This document shows, one piece after another, positions 17,099-27,066 of a DNA stretch of 64,000 nucleotides. The DNA comes from Hohaiivirga sp031546825 (GTDB lineage: Bacteria > Pseudomonadota > Alphaproteobacteria > Rhizobiales > Beijerinckiaceae). Numbering within the stretch: position 1 is the first letter of the stretch; every line of letters begins with the position of its first letter. The notes under the pieces were generated by a model. The model did not search any database. It saw only the letters and a program-made list of their open reading frames with translations, and was not told the DNA's origin. Position numbers and translations under genes: made by a program. Where the stretch lies: contig JAVBJU010000019.1 in NCBI GenBank assembly GCA_031546825.1, positions 1 through 64,000 on the forward strand, read 5' to 3'.

Positions 17099-18904
17099 TC
17101 AATCGTCCATCTTGAGCGCCGCGATAAACGCTTCCTGCGGAATCTCCACCTTGCCGAACTGGCGCATGCGCTTCTTGCCTTCCTTCTGCTTGTCGAGCAG
17201 TTTGCGCTTACGGGAAACGTCGCCGCCGTAACACTTGGCGGTCACGTCCTTACGCAGCGCGCGGATGGTTTCGCGGGCGATGATCTTGCCGCCGATGGCG
17301 GCCTGAATCGGGATCTGGAACATGTGCGGCGGGATGAGGTCTTTCAACTTCTCGCACATGGCGCGGCCGCGGTGCTCGGCGCGGGTGCGGTGCACCAGCA
17401 TGGAGAGCGCATCAACCGGCTCAGCATTGACCAGAAGCGACATCTTGACGAGATCGCCCTCGCGGTAATCGGAGATGTGGTAATCGAACGAGGCATAGCC
17501 CTTGGAGATCGACTTCAGGCGGTCATAGAAATCAAACACCACCTCATTGAGCGGCAGATCATAAACCAGCATGGCGCGCTTGCCGACGTAGTTCAGATCA
17601 ATCTGCATACCGCGCCGGTCCTGGCACAGCTTGATGACCGCACCAAGATAGTCGTCGGGTGTCAGAATGGTGGCGCGTATCCACGGTTCTTCGATGGATA
17701 CAATCTTCATCACATCCGGCATGTCGGCCGGGTTGTGCAGCTCCTTGGTGGTGCCGTCAGTCAGCTTCAGGTGGTAGACCACACTCGGCGCTGTCGAAAT
17801 CAGGTCGAGATTAAACTCGCGCTCCAAGCGCTCCTGAATGATTTCGAGGTGGAGGAGGCCAAGGAAGCCGCAACGGAAGCCGAAACCGAGCGCCGCCGAT
17901 GTTTCCATCTCGTAGGAGAACGAGGCATCGTTGAGACGCAACCGCCCCATCGCCGCGCGCAAGCTCTCAAAGTCGGCTGCATCAACCGGGAACAGGCCAC
18001 AGAACACCACCGGCTGCACCGGCTTGAAGCCCGGCAGCATTTCGGTGGTCTGGCGTTTGTCTTCGGTGATGGTATCACCGACGCGAGTATCGGCCACTTC
18101 CTTGATGGAGCCTGTGAAAAAACCGACCTCGCCCGGCCCAAGCTGGCCGACATCGGACATTTTCGGGCGGAACACACCAACCTTGTCAACGCCATAGACG
18201 GCATTGGTACCCATCATACGGATGTTCATGCCCTTCTTCAGCACACCATCAATGACGCGCACCAGCACGACCACGCCGAGATAAGCATCATACCAGCTAT
18301 CCACCAGCAGCGCCTTGAGCGGCGCAGCCTCGTCGCCTTGCGGCGGCGGGAGGCGGGTGACAATGGCTTCGAGCACCGCTTCGATATTAAGGCCGGTTTT
18401 GGCCGAAATCGGCACGGCATCGGCGGCGGAAATGCCGATCACTTCCTCAATCTGTTCCTTGATGCGGTCGGGCTCGGCGGCGGGCAGGTCGATCTTGTTC
18501 AGGACCGGCACGATCTCGTGGCCGGCGTCGATGGCATGATAGACATTGGCGAGCGTCTGCGCTTCCACCCCTTGGGAAGCGTCCACCACCAGAAGCGAGC
18601 CTTCACAGGCCGCCAATGAGCGCGACACTTCATAGGCAAAATCGACGTGGCCGGGGGTGTCCATCAGGTTGAGGATATAAGTCTTGCCATCCTGGGCCTT
18701 GTATTCGAGGCGCACCGTCTGGGCCTTGATGGTGATGCCACGTTCGCGCTCGATATCCATGCTGTCGAGCACTTGCTCCACCATATCGCGGGCCGCCACA
18801 GTGCCGGTCGCCTGGATGAGCCTGTCGGCCAGCGTCGACTTGCCGTGGTCGATATGGGCCACGATGGAGAAGTTGCGGATGTTTTCGAACTTGTGCGTCG
18901 TCAT
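17099..18904 (-). CDS. lepA: Elongation factor 4 (LepA) GTPase
   Basis: Ribosome-associated translational GTPase. G1 NFSIVAHIDHGKSTL, G3 DTPGHVDF, G4 NKIDLP, and the LepA-specific C-terminal domain ending in RKRKLLDKQKEGKKRMRQ are all present. The ATG at 18904 gives 601 residues, the usual size, with AAGG 6 nt upstream; the open frame extends 14 codons further but is not conserved. No signal peptidase gene follows, unlike in enterobacteria. Confidence 0.96.
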   Translation of the reverse strand: MTTHKFENIRNFSIVAHIDHGKSTLADRLIQATGTVAARDMVEQVLDSMDIERERGITIKAQTVRLEYKAQDGKTYILNLMDTPGHVDFAYEVSRSLAACEGSLLVVDASQGVEAQTLANVYHAIDAGHEIVPVLNKIDLPAAEPDRIKEQIEEVIGISAADAVPISAKTGLNIEAVLEAIVTRLPPPQGDEAAPLKALLVDSWYDAYLGVVVLVRVIDGVLKKGMNIRMMGTNAVYGVDKVGVFRPKMSDVGQLGPGEVGFFTGSIKEVADTRVGDTITEDKRQTTEMLPGFKPVQPVVFCGLFPVDAADFESLRAAMGRLRLNDASFSYEMETSAALGFGFRCGFLGLLHLEIIQERLEREFNLDLISTAPSVVYHLKLTDGTTKELHNPADMPDVMKIVSIEEPWIRATILTPDDYLGAVIKLCQDRRGMQIDLNYVGKRAMLVYDLPLNEVVFDFYDRLKSISKGYASFDYHISDYREGDLVKMSLLVNAEPVDALSMLVHRTRAEHRGRAMCEKLKDLIPPHMFQIPIQAAIGGKIIARETIRALRKDVTAKCYGGDVSRKRKLLDKQKEGKKRMRQFGKVEIPQEAFIAALKMDD

Positions 18905-19029
18905 TCTGTGCCTTGGGTGCCCCGACTTTGCGGCGCGGTTCATCACGCGCGGCGGGAAATAAAAGTGTTACCACGGCACATAGCAGTCAGGGCGCCTTTC
19001 GCCAAGGGGCGGCATGGACAAAGCCGCTA

Positions 19030-21696
19030 TTACCGCATGGCCTTGAACCTCTCTGCCGTCGCCACATCAATCAATGCCGTGGCTTTCCGGGTGGCAGCGG
19101 GAACAGCGATATTCATATTCTGCAGGCGGCGGATAGTGGCCGCGTGGGTTTCCGCAGACAAAGTGCGCGGATCACGCAGCAGGGCGATGGCGGCGGGATT
19201 GCGATCGAGCAGCGCATAGGACAGAACCCATGCGGCCCGCGCAGGATCCTTGGCCGCGCCGGTCGCGCTATCCAGCATCGCAACATAGGCCATTTGCGCC
19301 TCATGGTCGGGAACGATCTCTAGGTTGTCGAGGAGCTTGCGGGCTTCGTCCCGATTGGCCTCCACCCCACGCCCATCCCGGAGAAGCAGCGCGAGACGGC
19401 TTGCCGCCAAAGCATCCCCATCAAGAACGCGCAGCCGGTAGAACACCGCGGCACTTGCGGGGGCCGTTTCACCACCCTCACCCCGCTCCAGAAGCATGCC
19501 CAGCGGCGTATAGGACCGGTCATCGCCGCCAAGCGCCAGCTCCGCAAGCAGCGACCGAGCCTTGGCAGGGTCCGGATTTCCATCAATTCCCGCCGCCAGG
19601 CGCTGGGCCTTGAGCCGAGCCCCGACATTACGGGTAGCTTTTCCCCTCTGATAGGACTCGCGAACATCATTTTTCTGCGCTCTCGCCAAATCGTCGAGCA
19701 AGATGCTCGCCAATTTTATATCCTGCGGGCCGCCAATGCCACGATCCATCATATCAACGAGAAAGGGCGTGACGGAATCGGCAATATCGCTCGTGGCCAG
19801 TTCAACGAGCAGGCGGCGCGCCTCAACCGGGTCGGCGGCCACACCGCGGCCATAGCGCAGGCGCAGGGCGAAATTGAGTTTTGCCGGACGAATTGTTTCA
19901 GCGGCCTCGCGGAATAGTCGGGTTGCCTCTACCGCGTCCGGCGCAACACCGAAGCCATCTGCCTTGAAATCTGCCAACATGCGTACACCGGACGCTGATT
20001 TTTGCGCCACAGACTTCGTCAACCAGTCTAAGATTTCTTTGGCAACAGCCTCATCTTGCGAGGCTCCGTTACGCGGCACGGAATAGCCCCATTCTACATC
20101 GTAGCGTCCCCTCACTTTGTCATAAAACAAGCGGAAGGCATAGGAGTACATGCCCTCGCGGTATCCCCGCTCGGCGGACTTCTTATAAAGTGCCAAGACG
20201 TCGTCCGTGGCATTCTTGCTGGCTATCCCCTTTTCGATCATGTCCGCAAGATTATACGGCGCATAACGCGAGCCATAATCGGTCGCTTTGCGGAACATCT
20301 CCTCTGCCTTCTTAAAATCTCTACGAGTGCCATTGCCTTCTAAATAGGCACGGCCAAGCATATTGGTGCCAGCTCCATTCCGACCTTCCGCAGCTTTCTC
20401 GAACAAAGAGAAGGCCTTGCCCAAGTCCTGTGGCATCCCTTCTCCGTTATAGTACATAAAGCCCAGGTTGTTTGCCGCGCCCGCACTTCCCTTGGCTATG
20501 GCCTTCTCGAAAAGAACCTTTGCGCGAGCAAAATCCACCGACACGCCATTACCGTGCTGATACATGTAAGCAAGGTTATTAATCGCCGTCACATTGCCGA
20601 GGCGCATTGCATTTTCGTAGAGAGCGCGCGCTTTTGACCAGTCTTGGGACACACCGGTCGCATCCTCATACATTAAAGCCAGCTCAACCATCGCTTCGGC
20701 ATCACCGCCGTCTGAAGCTCTCTCAAACCAGAAAGCCGCCTTGGCAAAATCCACCGGAACACCTTTGCCCGACTTATAAACGAAGCCAAGCATCCGTTGG
20801 CCGGGGGCATGACCCATGAGTGCCGCACGTTGGTAGAGCTCCCGCGCCTTGGCCATATCAGGCGGGGTACCCCACCCATATTCATGGAAAAAACCAAATT
20901 CGACCAAACCGCGCTTGTTTTCCCGCTTTGCAGCAAGCTGGGCATATTTCAACGCAGATACCGCATCACTCTTCCGCATTAACGCAGCCAGTCGTGCCGC
21001 TGCATATCCGCTGCCCATCCCCGACGCTCTCCCGAAAAGCGCTAATCCCTCTTCCTGCTGGAGCTTGTTGCCACTTGTGTTCAACCAGTCGGCAAGCATA
21101 ACCATCCCTTGCACATCTTGCTTGGCGGTCAGATCGCGCAGGATTGCAACGCCGGTGGTCACGTCACGGATATCCTGCGGCCCGTAAAGCAGCCCTTGTG
21201 CCTTTGTGGCGCGCAGAACCGGTGCCGAGGTTTTGGCAATTCCTTCGTCGATGATGGCAAGAGCTGCCTTGCCATCGGGCATGAATCCGGTTCGATCCCG
21301 GTTGTTACCCAGAAACAACAAAATTGCTGCCTCATCGTACCCGCCAATGGAGCCCAGCACCTGTGCTGCAGCGAAACTTTCCAGCGCCTCGCGCGTGGCA
21401 CCGCGATCGCGCAGGGCCAAGCCCAAACGAAAGGGAAAGCGGGGTTCATTGGGGTAGCGTCGAAAAGCCTCCCGGCAGGCGGCAATGAGCGCATCGCTCT
21501 CGGCAACCGTGCTGCCTTCCTGGTAGCGTATGGCCCCACTGTCATATGTCGCATAGCTTTGCGCGATTGGCATGCCGCTCAGGCGGTCGCAAGCTGTCAC
21601 CGGAGCCTGTGTTGGCTTCTTGTTGTTGGCGGCCTCGGCGGTCGGCGTACAGATCATGGACGCTGCCAGCACGGCGACAACGGACAAATACTTCAT
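19030..21696 (-). CDS. Large exported Sel1-repeat protein
   Basis: An 888-residue protein with a signal peptide (hydrophobic core SVVAVLAAS, cleavage near AEAAN) followed by Sel1/TPR-like repeats over most of its length. The clearest are in the middle (for example AGANNLGFMYYNGEGMPQD and VTAINNLAYMYQHGNGVSV) and more degenerate ones lie toward the C-terminus. It is predicted to be a periplasmic alpha-solenoid scaffold. ATG codons occur at 21699 and 21696; the latter has GGGGGA at better spacing. Repeat-bearing parts are less GC-rich than the ends. Confidence 0.82.
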   Translation of the reverse strand: MKYLSVVAVLAASMICTPTAEAANNKKPTQAPVTACDRLSGMPIAQSYATYDSGAIRYQEGSTVAESDALIAACREAFRRYPNEPRFPFRLGLALRDRGATREALESFAAAQVLGSIGGYDEAAILLFLGNNRDRTGFMPDGKAALAIIDEGIAKTSAPVLRATKAQGLLYGPQDIRDVTTGVAILRDLTAKQDVQGMVMLADWLNTSGNKLQQEEGLALFGRASGMGSGYAAARLAALMRKSDAVSALKYAQLAAKRENKRGLVEFGFFHEYGWGTPPDMAKARELYQRAALMGHAPGQRMLGFVYKSGKGVPVDFAKAAFWFERASDGGDAEAMVELALMYEDATGVSQDWSKARALYENAMRLGNVTAINNLAYMYQHGNGVSVDFARAKVLFEKAIAKGSAGAANNLGFMYYNGEGMPQDLGKAFSLFEKAAEGRNGAGTNMLGRAYLEGNGTRRDFKKAEEMFRKATDYGSRYAPYNLADMIEKGIASKNATDDVLALYKKSAERGYREGMYSYAFRLFYDKVRGRYDVEWGYSVPRNGASQDEAVAKEILDWLTKSVAQKSASGVRMLADFKADGFGVAPDAVEATRLFREAAETIRPAKLNFALRLRYGRGVAADPVEARRLLVELATSDIADSVTPFLVDMMDRGIGGPQDIKLASILLDDLARAQKNDVRESYQRGKATRNVGARLKAQRLAAGIDGNPDPAKARSLLAELALGGDDRSYTPLGMLLERGEGGETAPASAAVFYRLRVLDGDALAASRLALLLRDGRGVEANRDEARKLLDNLEIVPDHEAQMAYVAMLDSATGAAKDPARAAWVLSYALLDRNPAAIALLRDPRTLSAETHAATIRRLQNMNIAVPAATRKATALIDVATAERFKAMR

Positions 21697-21900
21697 CATT
21701 CCCCCAACAACAACGAACCGCCTCATTTCACGCCAAACAGGATCAAACAGGCGGGGTCCGTTGTCAATGCGGAGCGATCAGGCGAGGTGATCCGGTGCAA
21801 CACCCTGGGGGATGGGTGCGTGCCTCAAATCTCCCCGCCCTATCCAGCCCATACGGGCCAGATTTGAATATTCCCTGAGCCTCCTGCAGCCATGAGAGGC

Positions 21901-22710
21901 TCAGTTGAGCGGCTTGAGCTTCAGCATCGCGCGCGCTTCGGAAGGCGTTGCCACCTTGAGCCCCATTGCCGTGATGATTTCCGCCATGCGGGCCACCAGT
22001 TCAACGTTGCTTTCGACCTTGCGGTCAGCGGAGATGTAAGCGCTGTCCTCAAAGCCGATCCGCACAAGGCACGCGCCGAGCGCCACAGCGCCACTCAGGA
22101 TGGAGAAATCTTCACGGCGACCGTAATGGGTGATGCCCCACATCGCGCCCGCGGGCATATACTGGCTGAACAACGCCAAGGTCTGCGGCGTAGCCGGGCA
22201 ACCACCACGGTGACCCAGCACCATATTGAACAGCACCGGCTCCGGCAATTTCATCTCTTCGGCGATCATCGCCATGTTATGGATCATGCCGAGCTCAAAT
22301 ACTTCGATCTCGGGCAGGACGCCCCGTTCAACGCAGGTTGCGGTAACGTATTTGATTTCCGGATAGGGGTTATTATAGACGAAATCGCCGAGATTAACCG
22401 AGCCCGCGTTAAGCGACGACATCTCGGTAAGGTCGCAATGAAGCGGCGCACAGCGCTCGGCGATGGTCATGTTGGAGACGCCACCGGTGGAGCCCTGGAT
22501 GATCATATCCGAACCCGCACGGATGCGGGCAATGGTATCGGCGTAATGGGTGGCATCACGCGTCAGGCGGCCATCTTTCTCGCGCACATGCAGATGCACC
22601 AGTGACGCTCCCGCCTTTGCCGAGGCAATGGCTTCGGCGGCGATTTCCGCCGGTTCGGCGCGCTTCGTGTCTCCCGCGACGGGAGCAACCGAAATGATGA
22701 CTTTTCTCAT
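21901..22710 (-). CDS. Beta-keto acid cleavage enzyme (BKACE, DUF849)
   Basis: Zn-dependent TIM-barrel enzyme of the family that includes 3-keto-5-aminohexanoate cleavage enzyme. Family members convert a beta-keto acid plus acetyl-CoA into acetoacetate and a new CoA ester. VHLHVRE (metal His pair), QGSTGG and the family stretch GHRGGCPATPQ are visible. The length (269) is normal. GGAAAG lies before the ATG. It is the last gene of the dctP transcription unit. The true keto-acid substrate is unknown and could be a product of the neighbouring sugar-acid pathway. Confidence 0.85.
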   Translation of the reverse strand: MRKVIISVAPVAGDTKRAEPAEIAAEAIASAKAGASLVHLHVREKDGRLTRDATHYADTIARIRAGSDMIIQGSTGGVSNMTIAERCAPLHCDLTEMSSLNAGSVNLGDFVYNNPYPEIKYVTATCVERGVLPEIEVFELGMIHNMAMIAEEMKLPEPVLFNMVLGHRGGCPATPQTLALFSQYMPAGAMWGITHYGRREDFSILSGAVALGACLVRIGFEDSAYISADRKVESNVELVARMAEIITAMGLKVATPSEARAMLKLKPLN

Positions 22711-22784
22711 GATGCGCTTTCCGTAAGCTCGAATTAAGGAACCCGGTCGGTCCATGCCCCCACGGCCGACCGGGCGCAAGCCCG

Positions 22785-23447
22785 TTACGCCAGTTTGGCG
22801 AGGCGGGCCTTGAGGTCCTTTATGCCGCGTTCGGGCGAGGTCAGCACCGGCACAGGCAGCGTGCCCATCTTTTCCAGCACGCGCGCCATGGATGCCTGGG
22901 CGAGCACGATGCAATCGCATTTCATCTCAATGGCCGCACGCAACCCGGCGGAGACGATCTCGTCATGCTTGTCGAGATTTCCGGCCAGGAAGGCGGTGAA
23001 GGCGTCCGCCATCAGATGCGACTTGATGTCGATATCCTTGCCTGCATCGCGCGCCTTGCGGGTGATGAATTCCAGAGTGGGCTTGAGCGTGGTTTCAACC
23101 GTCGCCAGCACCATGAGCTTTTTCGCCGTGCCAATGGCTTCCAGCGTCATCGCTTCATCAATGCGCATCACCGGGATGCGACTGGTGAACTGGCAGGCTT
23201 CCACCGCGCCGCCGATCGACGAGCAGGCGGTCATGAAGATCTGGCAGCCGGCAAGATTGGCGCTTTCCACATAATGGGCGATGCGGGCATTGATATTGGG
23301 CGTCGAACCGCCGTTTTTCATTACATCCTTGATCATCGAATCTTCGACGATATGCATGATCTCGGCGTCGGGCATAAGCTCCTTGGTCAGGTTCTGCATC
23401 AGGGCGAGCGTGCCAACACTGGTGTGGAAAATAGCTGCCTTTTTCAT
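22785..23447 (-). CDS. Asp/Glu/hydantoin racemase-superfamily protein
   Basis: A 220-residue enzyme-like protein. The N-terminal cysteine motif FMTACSSIGGAV matches the first catalytic Cys of the Asp/Glu racemase superfamily. At the position of the second Cys it reads IVLAQASMARV, without a cysteine, so a two-base racemase mechanism looks unlikely. Superfamily members with altered cysteines include isomerases and decarboxylases. It lies between the GlcG/HbpS-like and BKACE genes on the same strand, suggesting a catabolic role. The specific reaction cannot be assigned. Confidence 0.72.
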   Translation of the reverse strand: MKKAAIFHTSVGTLALMQNLTKELMPDAEIMHIVEDSMIKDVMKNGGSTPNINARIAHYVESANLAGCQIFMTACSSIGGAVEACQFTSRIPVMRIDEAMTLEAIGTAKKLMVLATVETTLKPTLEFITRKARDAGKDIDIKSHLMADAFTAFLAGNLDKHDEIVSAGLRAAIEMKCDCIVLAQASMARVLEKMGTLPVPVLTSPERGIKDLKARLAKLA

Positions 23448-23495
23448 GTCGTGTTCCTTTTAATTCTGCTCCACCGCCCGAAGGCGATTATCAAC

Positions 23496-23903
23496 TCATC
23501 CGGCCAGGAATGCAGCGAGCTTTTCCGCCGCGTCATGATCTTCCTTCACGGAAATGCCGCCAACAGCGACCGCGCCGAGCAGACGCTTTTCGCTGTCGAA
23601 AATCGGAACTCCCCCGGGCAGCGGTGCGAAATGCGCATCAAACCATTGGGCTTCGAGCTTGTCGTTCCGCAGCCGATCCAGGAATGCCAGTGTCGATTGG
23701 CCCATGCGCGCCGCAGTATAGGCCTTGCGCTGGGTGAGTTCGACAGTGAGTAGCTTGACATTGTCCATCTTGGCAAAGGCAATCAGGAAGCCTTGCGCAT
23801 CACACACCGCCACCGTCATCGGGCGGTCGCCGTAATCGCTGCGCGACAGTTCGAACGCCTTACCGATGGCCCGATGGGCCGCTTCACAGGTCAGATGCGC
23901 CAT
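23496..23903 (-). CDS. GlcG/HbpS-family protein (DUF336)
   Basis: A 135-residue cytosolic protein of the HbpS/GlcG fold. It has AVCDAQGFLIAFAKMD, the KAYTAARM helix, PLPGGVPIFD and GAVAVGGISVKEDHD. Members bind haem or small ligands, or occur in glycolate and other catabolic operons, with mostly unclear functions. Twelve bases separate it from the upstream TRAP permease gene, so it is cotranscribed. Confidence 0.85.
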   Translation of the reverse strand: MAHLTCEAAHRAIGKAFELSRSDYGDRPMTVAVCDAQGFLIAFAKMDNVKLLTVELTQRKAYTAARMGQSTLAFLDRLRNDKLEAQWFDAHFAPLPGGVPIFDSEKRLLGAVAVGGISVKEDHDAAEKLAAFLAG

Positions 23904-23915
23904 GTCAGATACTCC

Positions 23916-25787
23916 TTAAAGGAAGCCGATGGAAATCCACGGAACCGCCGCAACGACAACCAGCCCGAGGAACGCTGCAGCAAGATAGGCCCATATATAG
24001 GGAATGCCTTCATCCGGATCGGTTTTCGACACCGCACAGCAGCCGTAATACCCGACACCGAAGGGCGGCGCGAACAAGCCGAGGCCCATCGCCAGAATGA
24101 CAACCATGGCATAATGCACCTCATGCACGCCGATCTCGCGGGCAATGGGGAACAGCAGCGGCCCGAACAACACGATGGAGGGAATGCCTTCCAGCACGCT
24201 ACCGAGGATAATGAAGGCGATCATCGAGATGAAGATGAAGCCGACCGGGCCACCCATCTTCGACATCAGAATTGCCAGATCCTTTGAGAAGCCGGATTGC
24301 GTCAACCCCCACGCCATGGAGGTAGCGGCACCGATGATGAAGATGATGGCACCGGCGAGCGACGCCGTTTCTATCAGCATCTCCCAGGCGCGTTTCCAGT
24401 CGAATTTGCGGTAGAAGCAGAGGCCGATGACGATGGAGTACGCAACTCCGAGCGTCGAGACCTCAGTGGCAGTCGCCACGCCCTCGATGACCGCGGCGCG
24501 GATGAGGAATGGGAGGATCAGCGCGGGCATGGCAATCAGGCACAGCTTGCCGATTTCGCTCTTGCTGTACCGCTTGACGCCGGAAAGGTCTTCATTGCGG
24601 TTGCGCCACCACACCACGAAGCACAGTGCGATGCCGAGAATGGCACCGGGCAGCATACCGCCGGTGAACAAAGCGGCAATCGACACACCTGTCACCGAAC
24701 CGATGGTGATAAGCACGATGGAGGGCGGAATGGTTTCGGTCTGCGCGCCGGTCACCGACAGCAGCGCGACCAGATCACCGCGCTTGGCACCGCGCGCCAT
24801 CATTTCGGGGAACAACACCGGTGCAACGGCCGCCTGATCGGCAGTTTTGGAGCCGGAGATGCCGGAAACGAGATACATCGCACCAATCAGCACATAAGAC
24901 AGGCCGCCGCGCACATGGCCGAGCAGACTGCCGAGGAACTGCACCATTGCCTTGGCCATGCCGGTCATCTCAATCAGCATTCCAAGGAAGACGAACAGCG
25001 GCACGGCGAGAAGCATCATATGCGACATGCCCTCCTCAAGCCGGCCAACCATTGTGGTCATGGGGGTGTTGGTGGTCAGTGCCAGATAGCCGAAAGTGGC
25101 GAGCGCGAACGAAAAGGCGATGGGAACGCCAGAGAACACGCCCATCGCGACGATGCCCACGAAGAAGATGAGCAGATTGATCTTACCGAGCGGAATGAGC
25201 AACGGACCGGCGAAAGAGAACGCAATGACCGCAAGCGTAATGGCGGCCAGCCCCATCACCGTCGCCCGGGTGCGCGGCGCGGAAATGGCGAGCCGCAACA
25301 GCGCCGTCACCAGCATCAAGGTCACACCAACCGGAATGGAGGCCGCACGCCACAGCACGGAAATTTCCAGAGCGGGCGTTATGACGATGGCTTCCTCAAT
25401 GGCGTATTCCCAGGCGGGCAGCATGATGAGCAGCAGGAAGGCCAGCGACACGCCGGTTGCCAGCGCTTCAAGAAAGGCCCGTTTTTCAGAGGTGAGGTGC
25501 GAAACCAGCGCCGTCATGCGCATGTGCTGACCGCGCCGCAGCGCCACCACGGCACCGAGCATCGTCAGCCAGATGAAGCCGATGGTCGCCACTTCGTCGG
25601 ACCAGATCAGCGGCTTATGGAACAGATACCGCATCACCACGCCGGCAAAGAGTACAACCATCTCGGCCGCAACGAGAATAGCGGCGATGAATTCGATGAA
25701 TTTGCCGAGATAGCGATCGACTGTGACCAGAGCCCCGGACGGGGTGCCTGAGGAAATGGCGGATGGTGCGCCGGAGGAGGTCTGCAT
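23916..25787 (-). CDS. dctQM: TRAP transporter fused permease (DctQ-DctM)
   Basis: A 623-residue inner-membrane protein joining the small DctQ domain (about residues 20-175, four TM, with the typical FIWLTMLGAVVALRRGQHMR) to the large DctM domain (about 190-623, many TM, with SGISGSKTADQAAVAPVLFPEM). It uses a sodium gradient to import the substrate delivered by the adjacent DctP protein. The fusion of Q and M occurs naturally in many TRAP systems. The operon context suggests four-carbon sugar acids or related carboxylates as cargo. Confidence 0.92.
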   Translation of the reverse strand: MQTSSGAPSAISSGTPSGALVTVDRYLGKFIEFIAAILVAAEMVVLFAGVVMRYLFHKPLIWSDEVATIGFIWLTMLGAVVALRRGQHMRMTALVSHLTSEKRAFLEALATGVSLAFLLLIMLPAWEYAIEEAIVITPALEISVLWRAASIPVGVTLMLVTALLRLAISAPRTRATVMGLAAITLAVIAFSFAGPLLIPLGKINLLIFFVGIVAMGVFSGVPIAFSFALATFGYLALTTNTPMTTMVGRLEEGMSHMMLLAVPLFVFLGMLIEMTGMAKAMVQFLGSLLGHVRGGLSYVLIGAMYLVSGISGSKTADQAAVAPVLFPEMMARGAKRGDLVALLSVTGAQTETIPPSIVLITIGSVTGVSIAALFTGGMLPGAILGIALCFVVWWRNRNEDLSGVKRYSKSEIGKLCLIAMPALILPFLIRAAVIEGVATATEVSTLGVAYSIVIGLCFYRKFDWKRAWEMLIETASLAGAIIFIIGAATSMAWGLTQSGFSKDLAILMSKMGGPVGFIFISMIAFIILGSVLEGIPSIVLFGPLLFPIAREIGVHEVHYAMVVILAMGLGLFAPPFGVGYYGCCAVSKTDPDEGIPYIWAYLAAAFLGLVVVAAVPWISIGFL

Positions 25788-25922
25788 CGTCGTTATCCTT
25801 CTGGTCGTATTTCCATATCAACCGCCAGCCTGCTCAGCCGAACGATCCGCTCCGCCGGGAATTCCGGCGGAGACATATGACATTTCGTCCGCGACACGGG
25901 ATCGCGGGAGTGTGCCGCTTCG

Positions 25923-26948
25923 TTACGACAGCTTGCCGACCGCTTCTTCGAGCAAGCCCCACGCCTCGTCGCCGAACTTCTTGCGCCAGACATCGTAGAA
26001 GCCCGCTTCCCTGAGCTTGGCCCGGAAGGCATCGGGGGTGGTGTCGTTGAACGCGAGGCCCTGCGCCTTGAGGTCGGTCATGACCGTTTCGTTCATCTTA
26101 CGCAGATCGGCGCGCTGCTTCTGAGCACCATCCTTGAAGGCTGCCGTCATGATGCCCTTGAGGTCATCGGGCAGGCCGCCCCAGGATTTGCCGTTGAGGA
26201 TGAACCAGTAGCCATCCCAGATGTGATTGGTGAGCGAGCAATACTTTTGCACTTCATAGAGCTTTCCGGTCTGGATGATGACCAGCGGATTTTCCTGCGC
26301 GTCGATCACCTTGGTCTGCAGCGAAGAATAAACCTCCGAATACTGCATGCCGACCGGAGCAGCACCCATCGCCTTGAACATGTCGACGATGATCGGGCTC
26401 ACCGGCACACGGATCTTGAGGCCATCGAGATCCTTAGGCGAGACAATGGCGCGGCTGTTATTGGTGGCTTGGCGGAAGCCGTTGTCCCACATATTTTCCA
26501 TGGCATAGAGGCCGACTTTCTCGACCGACTTGCGGACGAAACCGCCGAGCTTGCCATCCATCGCCTTCCAGACATGGTCATAATCGGCAAATGCGAAGCC
26601 AACCGCATTAATCGCCGCGACCGGAACGAGTGTCGCCATCACCAGTGCCGACGGCGTGAAGATATCAATGCCGCCACGGCGCACCTGCGACATCATGTCG
26701 GTATCGCCGCCCAACTGGTTCTTGGGGAAAATGTTGATAACGAGACGGCCCTTGGATTCTTCCTTCACCCGGTCCGCAACCTCCTGCGAACGGATATTCA
26801 GCGGATGCGACATCGGCAGGTTGTTGCCATACTTGAATGTGAACTGAGCACCCTGCGCCTTGGCGATATGCGGGAACGAACCGAAGGCCGCCACAGCGGG
26901 AACGGCAGCCATTGTCTTGATCAGGGACCTTCTGGATATCGTCGACAT
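25923..26948 (-). CDS. dctP: TRAP transporter substrate-binding protein (DctP family)
   Basis: Periplasmic solute receptor. The N-terminus MSTISRRSLIKTMAAVP contains a twin-arginine (SRRSLIK) export signal followed by a hydrophobic stretch and a likely cleavage site near AKAQG. The conserved ligand-arginine region KDLDGLKIRVP is present, typical of receptors that bind a carboxylate. The start is ATG 26948 with GAGGAG 6 nt upstream. It is the first gene of the unit dctP-dctQM-glcG-racemase-BKACE, behind phased repeats at 27041-27066. Confidence 0.93.
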   Translation of the reverse strand: MSTISRRSLIKTMAAVPAVAAFGSFPHIAKAQGAQFTFKYGNNLPMSHPLNIRSQEVADRVKEESKGRLVINIFPKNQLGGDTDMMSQVRRGGIDIFTPSALVMATLVPVAAINAVGFAFADYDHVWKAMDGKLGGFVRKSVEKVGLYAMENMWDNGFRQATNNSRAIVSPKDLDGLKIRVPVSPIIVDMFKAMGAAPVGMQYSEVYSSLQTKVIDAQENPLVIIQTGKLYEVQKYCSLTNHIWDGYWFILNGKSWGGLPDDLKGIMTAAFKDGAQKQRADLRKMNETVMTDLKAQGLAFNDTTPDAFRAKLREAGFYDVWRKKFGDEAWGLLEEAVGKLS

Positions 26949-27040
26949 GAGCAACTCCTCTACGTTCCGATTCGTGCATGACGCATCTCTCGGCTGATAG
27001 CGCTATAGGTAGCACAGAGCACCGGGGACGGGAAGCGCAA

Positions 27041-27066
27041 AATGTTGCATTATGTTAAAAATGTGA
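27041..27066. promoter_or_regulatory. Phased TGTT repeats upstream of dctP
   Basis: AATGTTG, TATGTTA and AATGTGA lie at 27041, 27051 and 27060, about one helical turn apart and roughly 95-120 bp upstream of dctP. The same element type occurs upstream of otnK, which suggests a common operator for the DeoR-type regulator encoded between the two units. Confidence 0.5.

Noticed and set aside
17324..18619. A 431-codon open frame opposite lepA
   Set aside because: It is the antisense of a highly conserved GTPase gene in GC-rich DNA; its translation is rich in His, Arg and Gly with no domain.
24297..25751. A 484-codon open frame opposite the TRAP permease gene
   Set aside because: Antisense shadow of a membrane protein gene; the predicted product is a low-complexity His/Arg/Asp/Gly sequence.
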